Source of the DNA: a virus
Strand: one strand, 5' to 3'
IMG/VR virus record: IMGVR_UViG_3300046170_000273
Location: 1 to 58,740 of that record
DNA: 58,740 nucleotides
The notes beneath the pieces are model-generated. The model had not been told where the DNA came from and searched no databases. It was given only the letters and a program-made list of their open reading frames with translations. This document shows, in pieces, positions 14,739-20,788 of this stretch (its first letter is position 1; the number at the start of each line of letters is the position of its first letter). A program made the position numbers and the translations under genes.

Positions 14739-14966
14739 TTATAGTTTGCCAATTATCTTTGGCATCTTCCATGTTCCACCAAGTTCAACACCTTTTAAAT
14801 TTAAAATGTGAGTGTCTCTATCACCAATCATTCGAGATTCCAACAACTCAATTACCCCAAGGTCTAATTTTTCTCCGTTAGGCATTTGAATTTGTACTCT
14901 GGCATTTTGTGCCGCGGGTGATACTAGGAATTTGTCTAGATATTGTCGTAATTCTTTGGCTTTCAT
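14739..14966 (-). CDS. Conserved hypothetical protein, 75 aa
   Basis: Starts MKAKELRQYLDKFLVSPA. A longer GTG start at 14987 is possible but the ATG at 14966 gives a natural N-terminus. The pattern (helix, then beta strands with VQIQMPNGEKLDLGVIELLE) resembles small phage DUF6225-like proteins; I am not certain. It lies divergent from terS, with only 40 bp between starts. Confidence 0.5.
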   Translation of the reverse strand: MKAKELRQYLDKFLVSPAAQNARVQIQMPNGEKLDLGVIELLESRMIGDRDTHILNLKGVELGGTWKMPKIIGKL

Positions 14967-15006
14967 AAGTATTGATATATATCCCACAAATGTATATATT
15001 GCAAGT

Positions 15007-15486
15007 ATGAGTCAAGAAATTGTCAAAAAGAAGGCACAGCCAATTACAGATTTAACAGAGATGCAGAGAAGATTCTGTGAGTATCTTATATTCAATGAAG
15101 GTAGAACAACCTTTGCCGAAGCTGCTAGACATGCTGGATACAGCCCAGATAGAGCTAACAGAGAAGGCTCAGAGTTAATGAGAAACCCGAAGATTCAAAA
15201 CTATATAGCTAAGAGATCAGCAGACGTTAATAGAGCATTTGCTGTAACCAAACATAACTATGTAAGAAGACAACAGAACCTATCACAAAAACTTGTAGAT
15301 GATGGTAAGATCAAAGACGCATTAGGATTTGAGACATTGATTGGTAAAGCTACAGGACAATTCAGTGAAACTAATTACAATGTAAATATCAATGCAACAG
15401 ACATTAAAGAACGTGAGGCAGAAATAAAACGACTCAAAGAATTAAACGAGAAAAGAATCACAGATACAAAGCTGCTTAAAGAGTAA
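15007..15486 (+). CDS. terS: Terminase small subunit
   Basis: 159 aa from the ATG at 15007; an upstream in-frame start would add unrelated residues overlapping the divergent gene. LTEMQRRFCEYLIFNEG (about 15-31), TFAEAARHAGYS and the LMRNPKIQNYIAK segment form the helix-turn-helix DNA-binding domain of Terminase_2-type small subunits, with a helical oligomerisation part after it and a lysine-rich end. It recognises the packaging site and stimulates TerL (family knowledge). Unusually it lies 5 kb from terL and on the opposite strand. Confidence 0.85.
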   Translation: MSQEIVKKKAQPITDLTEMQRRFCEYLIFNEGRTTFAEAARHAGYSPDRANREGSELMRNPKIQNYIAKRSADVNRAFAVTKHNYVRRQQNLSQKLVDDGKIKDALGFETLIGKATGQFSETNYNVNINATDIKEREAEIKRLKELNEKRITDTKLLKE

Positions 15487-15763
15487 CCTTCTCCATCTTA
15501 ATTATACATCCAATTGGAAATACATTACGGTCTGAAAACAACTCATCACCTTCTTCATAAGATGCAAACGTTCTAATATTCTTTTTATCTTTGTTAAATA
15601 GATACGCATGAGTGACCATAATTGATGGTAGAAATCCTAAGAAGTCAAACTCATTAGCATGACCGCTATCACCTGTAATATCAGCCCATGTAATTTTATA
15701 AAAATAATATCTTTTCTTTTTGATTACAACTGATTTGTATTTAGATTTCTTTGGACGTCTCAT
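15476..15763 (-). CDS. Conserved hypothetical protein, 95 aa
   Basis: Basic N-terminus (MRRPKKSKYKSVVIKKKRYY), then beta-rich ITWADITGDSGHA and a C-terminal EEGDELFSDRNVFPIGCIIK. The GDSGHA and KITWxDxxGD pattern is common in a small marine phage family (recollection). It converges with terS and overlaps its end by 11 bp. Confidence 0.6.
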   Translation of the reverse strand: MRRPKKSKYKSVVIKKKRYYFYKITWADITGDSGHANEFDFLGFLPSIMVTHAYLFNKDKKNIRTFASYEEGDELFSDRNVFPIGCIIKMEKVTL

Positions 15764-15858
15764 CAGATTCTGTATACCCCTTTTTGTATAAGTAATAAAT
15801 AAATATAAAAATCATGTGCGCGACCCCCTATTTCGTTGGTATTACTAGCTTTTTTAAC

Positions 15859-16112
15859 AATTGTACCAATTGTACCTCATTGTACCAAGCATCTTTGGTA
15901 CAAAATTGAGCAAATAACTGTTGGTATGTAACACTTTTTTAAATTGTACCAATTGTACCAGGGTTTTAAAAAAAATAAAAAAAATTTTTTTATTTTATAG
16001 AGAAAAAACGTATACAATTGTAAAAATATGCAATTATCCTTGATTTTACTCATCTTTTTGACCTAAAATTGTACCTGAGGGCTCTTTTTCTCTTGGTACA
16101 ATTGGTACAATT
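15859..16112. repeat. Iteron-like array of AATTGTACC
   Basis: Perfect 9-mers AATTGTACC at 15859, 15868, 15942, 15951 and 16067, and their complement GGTACAATT at 16095 and 16104, with imperfect copies at 15879 and 15897. Three pairs are exact tandem 9+9 repeats. The AT tract 15961-16010 lies inside. An AT-rich tract with iterated sites is the look of a replication origin or a multi-site operator. The last copies lie inside the exonuclease gene. The gap 15764-16045 contains nothing else. Confidence 0.7.
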
Positions 16113-16780
16113 TTATAATATTCATCAACTCTACGTAGAAATTCATGCATATACCCCTGAAATTCTTCATCATGCACTTCAAACTTTTGAAAGAAGCAAT
16201 CCTTGCTACACATTAAAATGATTCCAGACTGTATCTTCGTGTCGTATACTTGATTGTGGGCCATAGCATAAGCTGCTAGCTGGGTAAAGTAGTCATCAAT
16301 CCATTCTCTTTGTTTAGGCTTGTTTGTTTGTTTGAAGTCTATTATACTTTCGCGTCCGTTATAAATTCCTACAACATCGGTAGCACCTGCATACAACCCA
16401 GGATAGTACAGTGTAACTTCACTACCCCATATCTCTTCCAGGTCCCCGAGTCCCGATTCAATAACAACTTTAGCCATTCGTTCTGCTTCACGGCCAATTG
16501 ACGTTAGGTCCATGTGGTTCTCACCAAGAATATACCCTTCCAAATACGTGTGCATTGCTGTGCCTCTCATGGCGCTCACATCACGAATCCGGTCTGCTGC
16601 CTGGGTACCTACCCGCTGCTTCCACTCTTCCAATTTCTTTTTCTTTTCAGCACTCTGAGTCGCTGACAATATAGTCGTCACCGAAGGCAACTTCTGGCCT
16701 GTTATCTCGTAATGTCTTTTACCTTCTATCGATGATCGAATCGATGCAGGATATTCAAATTTTTTATTCCACTTTAGCAT
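16046..16780 (-). CDS. PD-(D/E)XK exonuclease (RecB/Cas4-like)
   Basis: 244 aa. Catalytic order: RGTAMHTYLEG (H77), AGATDVVGIY (D135), SIIDFKQTNK (D148, K150) and TQLAAYAMA (Q167 motif), the RecB-family signature. Likely a DNA exonuclease for recombination or host DNA degradation, acting in the cytoplasm with the polymerase and helicases encoded downstream. Its N-terminal LPSVTTILSA element is usual for phage members. The 3' end is composed of the iteron repeats (KIVPIVPREK). Confidence 0.85.
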   Translation of the reverse strand: MLKWNKKFEYPASIRSSIEGKRHYEITGQKLPSVTTILSATQSAEKKKKLEEWKQRVGTQAADRIRDVSAMRGTAMHTYLEGYILGENHMDLTSIGREAERMAKVVIESGLGDLEEIWGSEVTLYYPGLYAGATDVVGIYNGRESIIDFKQTNKPKQREWIDDYFTQLAAYAMAHNQVYDTKIQSGIILMCSKDCFFQKFEVHDEEFQGYMHEFLRRVDEYYKIVPIVPREKEPSGTILGQKDE

Positions 16781-16886
16781 TATTACTTACCTTTATTACT
16801 TGATTTAATACTGTCGTCCATGGGTTAAAATCATAAGATTTATTCGCACAACCCGATAGTAAAATTAATATTATTAATAATCTCAT
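16764..16886 (-). CDS. Small lipoprotein, 40 aa
   Basis: MRLLIILILLSGCANKSYDF: a lipoprotein signal with lipobox LSGC, cysteine at residue 13, leaving a mature peptide of 28 residues. It overlaps the exonuclease start by 17 bp and couples by ATGA to the membrane micro-ORF upstream. Candidates are an outer-membrane spanin of unusually small size or a superinfection-exclusion lipoprotein; undecided. Confidence 0.6.
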   Translation of the reverse strand: MRLLIILILLSGCANKSYDFNPWTTVLNQVIKVSNNAKVE

Positions 16887-16969
16887 TTTTCTTTATCCCA
16901 CATAACCATCATACCTATAACAAAACAATAGATACCAATGACAAATCCTAGCGATGCTATTATTTCCAT
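16883..16969 (-). CDS. Micro-ORF, 28 aa membrane peptide
   Basis: MEIIASLGFVIGIYCFVIGM followed by a short charged end. AGGAAACG precedes the ATG. Its TGA overlaps the ATG of the lipoprotein, a translationally coupled pair. One membrane helix; function unknown. Confidence 0.5.
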   Translation of the reverse strand: MEIIASLGFVIGIYCFVIGMMVMWDKEK

Positions 16970-17035
16970 CGTTTCCTGTAGCCTGTTCCCTTGTCCCTGT
17001 TGCCCCAACGTTTCTGCCAGGACCAAGTATTTAGT

Positions 17036-17488
17036 TTACTGCTTAGACTTTCCAAGATGTTTAGAAACCAATCTATAATCCCCCAAGTCCACGATATTAT
17101 TATATTTTTCATCTGTGTAATGTTCTATAATCTGTTGTATTTTAGGTAGTTTAGTATGCGCATATGGCCATAAAAGTCTACAAACATAGAACGCATCTCT
17201 GAATGTACACCTCCACTTCCATTGCATCAAGTATTTTGTACCATCTTTTCGTAAACCTTTTCGAGGTTTACGGTTGACAGTTCCAACATTTAATACTTCA
17301 TGCATCCATCGTATAACAGACTCATCTGTCATAGTGACTTCCATACTAATTCGTTGAGACATAGAGGTTCTATAACCTTTGCCTTTATGTTTCTTTTTCT
17401 TCTCTATTCTTCTAGCAAAATAAATACTACCTTCGCCATCAAAGAGTCCTGCTATATAAGCTATATCCTCACTGCTCAGTGTAGTCAC
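17036..17488 (-). CDS. LAGLIDADG-type homing endonuclease
   Basis: 150 aa with one LAGLIDADG helix, IAYIAGLFDGEGS (residues 9-21), catalytic acid in DGEGS, so it would act as a homodimer. Later segments (VIRWMHEVLNVGTVN, YLMQWKWRCTFRDAFYVC) match the fold's beta-saddle. It cuts a specific DNA site and promotes its own spread. Not visibly inside an intron or intein; a free-standing intergenic element. Confidence 0.85.
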   Translation of the reverse strand: MTTLSSEDIAYIAGLFDGEGSIYFARRIEKKKKHKGKGYRTSMSQRISMEVTMTDESVIRWMHEVLNVGTVNRKPRKGLRKDGTKYLMQWKWRCTFRDAFYVCRLLWPYAHTKLPKIQQIIEHYTDEKYNNIVDLGDYRLVSKHLGKSKQ

Positions 17489-17705
17489 GCACCCTCTTTT
17501 CGTAAGATGGTCCGTCTCTGAGTCTAGCTTTAAATTTTTCTACCTCATCCTCTTTCCATTGAGTTGCTTCTTTTAGCTCAGCTTCTAACTTTTTAATCTG
17601 AGCACCTGCACGTCTACATGTTGCTTGTAAGAATTTTACTTTACCCTCAAGAGCTTCTTTGTTGTCTTTCAAATGTTTAATTTGACTTTCTTTGTCTATC
17701 AACAT
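17469..17705 (-). CDS. Coiled-coil protein, 78 aa
   Basis: Heptad-rich helix throughout (KESQIKHLKDNKEALEGKVK, then CRRAGAQIKKLEAELKEAT). No membrane segment. It overlaps the homing endonuclease start by 20 bp and the zinc-finger ORF upstream by 29 bp. Function unknown. Confidence 0.55.
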   Translation of the reverse strand: MLIDKESQIKHLKDNKEALEGKVKFLQATCRRAGAQIKKLEAELKEATQWKEDEVEKFKARLRDGPSYEKRVRDYTEQ

Positions 17706-17856
17706 CTTCTTCTACCTCCTCTTCTATTTCACCTTGGTTGTTGCAAAAATCACAATCAGCCCATTGTTCTTCTCTGACCTGTTCGTATGGGACTCGGACA
17801 AAACCGTTTCCATTACAAACAGAGCAGATTACTTTACGCGTTTTTGAGTTTGCCAT
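17677..17856 (-). CDS. Small DnaJ-type zinc-finger protein, 59 aa
   Basis: Two CxxC knuckles, VICSVCNGNGFV and CDFCNNQGE, in the CxxCxGxG style of the DnaJ central zinc domain, then an acidic tail (EIEEEVEED). A free-standing knuckle protein; a SAR116 phage polymerase is described with a fused DnaJ-like domain, so a replication-linked role is conceivable but unproven. It overlaps the ribbon-helix-helix ORF upstream. Confidence 0.6.
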   Translation of the reverse strand: MANSKTRKVICSVCNGNGFVRVPYEQVREEQWADCDFCNNQGEIEEEVEEDVDRQRKSN

Positions 17857-18007
17857 TTAACTTCTTCTCTTTCTCATTTACTAATAATGTTATGGTTTGA
17901 GATCTACTTATTGTCATCTCAGGAATCATAACTTTCCTTATCTTATCTATTTTATTATATGTATCTTTTGGAAGTGATACATTTTTATATTTGCTTATAT
18001 CAGTCAT
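17834..18007 (-). CDS. Ribbon-helix-helix (CopG-like) regulator, 57 aa
   Basis: KNVSLPKDTYNKIDKI (beta strand plus helix) followed by TISRSQTITLLVNEKEKK: the arrangement of a ribbon-helix-helix DNA-binding protein that dimerises to bind operator repeats. Only candidate repressor of this type in the window. It could act on the palindrome at 11789 or the 9-mers at 15859; both are guesses. Starts ATG at 18007. Confidence 0.6.
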   Translation of the reverse strand: MTDISKYKNVSLPKDTYNKIDKIRKVMIPEMTISRSQTITLLVNEKEKKLNGKLKNA

Positions 18008-18076
18008 AAACTTTATACTCCTTTCTTAGATTTAAACTAATATAGGATTTATCTCACAATATACAATAGGTGTCAA

Positions 18077-18295
18077 ATGAAATTTTTATTAGCCTTATCA
18101 ATTTGTTCAAGTGTAATAGGTGAATGCATGCCTCCATTCAATTGGCATGAAACTTTTAGAACTCATTATGAATGTGCTCAATTTGGGTATTCTGAATCTA
18201 GTAAAAAACTAGAAGAGATTGGTAGTAAAGAGGTTAATAAATACGGTGTGGTTGTAAGTTTTACTTGTACTTTAATTCCTGGAGTTGATTCATAA
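18077..18295 (+). CDS. Small secreted cysteine-containing protein
   Basis: 72 aa. MKFLLALSICSSVIGECMPP looks like a short signal peptide, followed by a polar domain with cysteines near CAQFGY and FTCTLIP that could form disulfides in the periplasm. A single plus-strand gene inserted against the direction of its neighbours, as in moron-type genes. I recall similar short proteins in pelagic phages; function unknown. Confidence 0.6.
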   Translation: MKFLLALSICSSVIGECMPPFNWHETFRTHYECAQFGYSESSKKLEEIGSKEVNKYGVVVSFTCTLIPGVDS

Positions 18296-18418
18296 TACGG
18301 AGTACAGATCTGTGTGCACTGTACTGTACCCCGTCCGGCTTTGGTCGCTACCCTTTCAGGTCATAGCTAACGTAAGTGACTTAGCGCGAAGCATTTGTAT
18401 TGACGCCTACTCACCGGT

Positions 18419-18628
18419 CTAATTTTGTATGCACCCATAAAAATCACCACTGCCATCATTCATGACATGTTGATTAATTGGTGCATCTAAATACGTTGTA
18501 AGTTTAAGTCTTAAAATCTCACACAACTCAAACAAATCAACTTCATTTACTAAAACTGTATCTGCCATCATCTGTTTCGTCACTGGTACTAGATGAAACA
18601 GACCATCATTTAGAATGATCAGTTCCAT
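18419..18628 (-). CDS. Conserved hypothetical protein, 69 aa
   Basis: From ATG at 18628 (MELIILNDGLFHLVPVTKQM); a TTG start 21 bases upstream is less natural. Residues 24-50 form an acidic amphipathic helix, and the C-terminus has NDGSGDFYGC. Its start overlaps the end of the next ORF by 23 bp. Function unknown. Confidence 0.5.
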   Translation of the reverse strand: MELIILNDGLFHLVPVTKQMMADTVLVNEVDLFELCEILRLKLTTYLDAPINQHVMNDGSGDFYGCIQN

Positions 18629-18797
18629 ATTTTTTTGTACCCCAATCAATAATTCTTTTCAAACCTGGTGCAGAAATATCTACGTTAACACCGTAGGTTT
18701 TCCATGCTCTTTTCATAAGATTTAATTCCAACAAAAAGATAGACCATTGTTTATTTGTGATACCTTTTGGTCTTAGTGTTATAATTTTTTCTTTCAT
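18606..18797 (-). CDS. Conserved hypothetical protein, 63 aa
   Basis: Basic helical protein containing TNKQWSIFLLELNLMKRAWK and a C-terminal GLKRIIDWGTKKYG. The pattern suggests a small helical nucleic-acid-associated protein; nothing firmer can be said. Ends inside the following gene. Confidence 0.5.
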   Translation of the reverse strand: MKEKIITLRPKGITNKQWSIFLLELNLMKRAWKTYGVNVDISAPGLKRIIDWGTKKYGTDHSK

Positions 18798-18828
18798 TCC
18801 TAGATACTAGGATATTTTGGGATGTTTG

Positions 18829-18975
18829 TCAACGACCTTGGCCATGATATTTTTTGAAGCTACGTCGTTTTGATTTATTCATTTTGCATTTACTAGGATT
18901 TCTACCTATACTTGTTTTGTGAAATATAGGTTCGTGTGCAACTTTTGCGTATAAACCTTTAGCTTTCTTGGCCAT
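18829..18975 (-). CDS. Small basic protein, 48 aa
   Basis: MAKKAKGLYAKVAHEPIFHK followed by TSIGRNPSKCKM and a basic KRRSFKKYHGQGR end. The pattern is familiar from SAR11 phages and hosts as a tiny conserved basic protein (recollection). It overlaps the zinc-ribbon gene upstream by 17 bp. Confidence 0.55.
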   Translation of the reverse strand: MAKKAKGLYAKVAHEPIFHKTSIGRNPSKCKMNKSKRRSFKKYHGQGR

Positions 18976-19180
18976 CTTCTATCTGTTCAAAGTATTTTGA
19001 TATTTGTTTTGGGTTTTGTAATTTAGGTATGTATCTTATAGATCCATTTACATGTTGTTCTAGATCTGCACCACAACTAACACATCTATAAAATTCTCTA
19101 CTCAAACCAATTAACATTGTAAGTTCTTCGCATGTCGGACACTTTCCATTAACTATTTCTGTATAAATTTTTAAAGACAT
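18959..19180 (-). CDS. Zinc-ribbon protein, 73 aa
   Basis: GKCPTCEEL and YRCVSCGADL supply two CxxC pairs about 15 residues apart: a minimal zinc ribbon. The remainder is polar. Possibly a transcription-modulating or nucleic-acid-binding factor. Its ATG overlaps the stop of the preceding gene by one base. Confidence 0.6.
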   Translation of the reverse strand: MSLKIYTEIVNGKCPTCEELTMLIGLSREFYRCVSCGADLEQHVNGSIRYIPKLQNPKQISKYFEQIEDGQES

Positions 19181-19392
19181 TACTCCAATATTAACTTCTT
19201 TATAGATAAAGATCCATCAATATTTGACTCTAATTCTGCCATAGATTTTATGCATTGATACTGTACTTGTTTTTTAGTATCACGCATTGCAACTCTTTTA
19301 CCTTTCAGGCACTCAGACATAGATTCCTGAATTCTGTGTTCCTTGATCTCTCCGTTAATTATCATAAGAAGAGCCACGATCATTTCTGTCAT
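19180..19392 (-). CDS. Small membrane-anchored or secreted protein, 70 aa
   Basis: MTEMIVALLMIINGEIKEH: short hydrophobic N-terminus, then a polar region with cysteines (MSECLKGKR, QYQCIKS) that could pair outside the cytoplasm. ATGA overlap with the gene upstream (19389-19559). Function unknown. Confidence 0.5.
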   Translation of the reverse strand: MTEMIVALLMIINGEIKEHRIQESMSECLKGKRVAMRDTKKQVQYQCIKSMAELESNIDGSLSIKKLILE

Positions 19393-19559
19393 AATACTTT
19401 ACCTTTGTTTGGTCCTTCTTTTATTCTATACTTATGTGTGCCTGTACCATTAATTTCTACTTCTTTTTTAAGATCCTTTACATATCTCATTTGTTTAGCA
19501 GTACGTTGCATTTCTGTTATGTATTCTAATATCTGTCTACTAATGCGTCCCATTTCCAT
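19389..19559 (-). CDS. Small basic protein, 56 aa
   Basis: Reads MEMGRISRQILEYITEMQRT and ends in a basic HKYRIKEGPNKGKVL. Overlaps the end of the coiled-coil membrane gene by 20 bp and couples by ATGA to the next. A second ATG at 19553 is possible. Function unknown. Confidence 0.5.
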   Translation of the reverse strand: MEMGRISRQILEYITEMQRTAKQMRYVKDLKKEVEINGTGTHKYRIKEGPNKGKVL

Positions 19560-19920
19560 TGGCTCTTACCTTATCTTTTAATTCTTCAATATCTTTTAAT
19601 GCTTTTTCTAATTGTTCTCTTAAAAATTCTATGTTAACTTTGTTTGTCATGTTCATCTCTTGAGTCTCTTCCATTTTCTCAACGGACTTATAAAGATCTT
19701 CAAGTAAGAAATGTTGCTCCTGATCGACGGGGACCTGTTCGGACTTCTTAAGCAAATCATTTTCAAACAATTCACGTGAAGTCTCTAACGATACTAACCT
19801 CGAAGTCAGTTCTGTATATGCGAAGACGCCCATTGCTACGAGAATTATGAGGCTAGCTACGGTCTTCATCGGCATCTGCACAGCTGCCGATTCCGATATG
19901 TTTAGTGGTTTGTTACTCAT
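19540..19920 (-). CDS. Membrane-anchored coiled-coil protein (spanin-like)
   Basis: 126 aa: a short cytoplasmic start, one membrane helix (MKTVASLIILVAMGVFAYTE, about 18-37), then about 80 residues of coiled coil (LVSLETSRELFENDL; LREQLEKALKDIEELKDKV). This is the topology of an inner-membrane spanin, which with an outer-membrane lipoprotein disrupts the outer membrane at lysis. The lipoprotein at 16764-16886 is 3 kb away, so pairing is speculative. ATGA overlap with the micro-ORF upstream. Confidence 0.55.
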   Translation of the reverse strand: MSNKPLNISESAAVQMPMKTVASLIILVAMGVFAYTELTSRLVSLETSRELFENDLLKKSEQVPVDQEQHFLLEDLYKSVEKMEETQEMNMTNKVNIEFLREQLEKALKDIEELKDKVRANGNGTH

Positions 19921-19991
19921 TGCGCCGGTCCTCCAAGAAATGCTAATAGCACCAACATTATAATTAATATTGCTGTAAACCTATAGTCCAT
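19917..19991 (-). CDS. Micro-ORF, 24 aa membrane peptide
   Basis: MDYRFTAILIIMLVLLAFLG followed by GPAQ. Single membrane helix. Its end carries the GGAG-like sequence for the next gene and overlaps its ATG by ATGA, so it may serve as a leader peptide. Confidence 0.45.
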   Translation of the reverse strand: MDYRFTAILIIMLVLLAFLGGPAQ

Positions 19992-20014
19992 CTTGGCAAT
20001 CTCCATTTTAGAAC

Positions 20015-20143
20015 CTATAATATAATTGCGCCGGCCAATATAACTGCAACAGCTACAATACAAATTTTATGATCTTGCCATAACTGTCTGTATCTTCTGT
20101 TTTGCCATGCACTCAAAACTTTATTTTTTATTTCATTAATCAT
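20015..20143 (-). CDS. Small membrane protein, 42 aa
   Basis: Basic N-terminal half (MINEIKNKVLSAWQNRRYRQ) and one C-terminal membrane helix (ICIVAVAVILAGAIIL). Overlaps the 20136-20786 stop by 8 bp. Function unknown; could be a small lysis or membrane-modifying peptide. Confidence 0.5.
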   Translation of the reverse strand: MINEIKNKVLSAWQNRRYRQLWQDHKICIVAVAVILAGAIIL

Positions 20144-20786
20144 TTTTTTTCTCCTCAATTTCATAGAAGAATTTATCTGTATCCTCTGTTCTCCAGGCTC
20201 TACTATCTTCTACGTTCCAGTCACTCGTCTGCACTTTCCAATCCGGGATGTTATCTTTCACTGTAAAAGAAGGTATATCCCATATAATTCTATTGTTGGG
20301 CTGTGCTGCAAAATTACCATCATCTAAGGCAATAATGTGAGCGCACTTATGTTCGTGCGGTATCTCCGAATGATCGGTGTCAAGTATATTACTCTCTGGA
20401 TGTGCAAAGTCAACGGTAAATAAGTATTTACCTGGATGCCATTTCTTATCTTTACCTATGTATTTGCCGGCCTGGCCATCTAAAATATCAAAAGTATGAA
20501 CAGCAGGATAATAAGAAAAAGAATTCCAAAGCTGAAGTTCATCAAGGCGTCGCTTGGGAACGTCTTCGGGTCTAAATCCCTGTTGAATAAACGCGCTAAT
20601 AGGTAGGCGATAAAATATTGCACCGTTACCCATAATAGCGTGAAAAAGTATAGGCTTTCCTGTAATACAGCTAAGACCAAAGATAATGCAGTCTTCAACT
20701 TCTCCATGATGTTTTTTAAGATCATATAAATATTCTCTTCTTATCTGAGCATAAGTTGCTGGAGTGTTTGCATTTAAATAAGCCAT
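20136..20786 (-). CDS. Conserved hypothetical protein, 216 aa
   Basis: Soluble protein with TGKPILFHAIMGNGAIFYRL, LQLWNSFSYYPAVHTFD and HPGKYLFTVDFAHPES segments and a tryptophan-rich acidic C-terminus. This combination recurs next to DNA polymerase in marine podoviruses as I recall, but no function is established. It ends three bases after the polymerase region and is probably co-transcribed with it. Confidence 0.65.
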   Translation of the reverse strand: MAYLNANTPATYAQIRREYLYDLKKHHGEVEDCIIFGLSCITGKPILFHAIMGNGAIFYRLPISAFIQQGFRPEDVPKRRLDELQLWNSFSYYPAVHTFDILDGQAGKYIGKDKKWHPGKYLFTVDFAHPESNILDTDHSEIPHEHKCAHIIALDDGNFAAQPNNRIIWDIPSFTVKDNIPDWKVQTSDWNVEDSRAWRTEDTDKFFYEIEEKKND

Positions 20787-20788
20787 AA

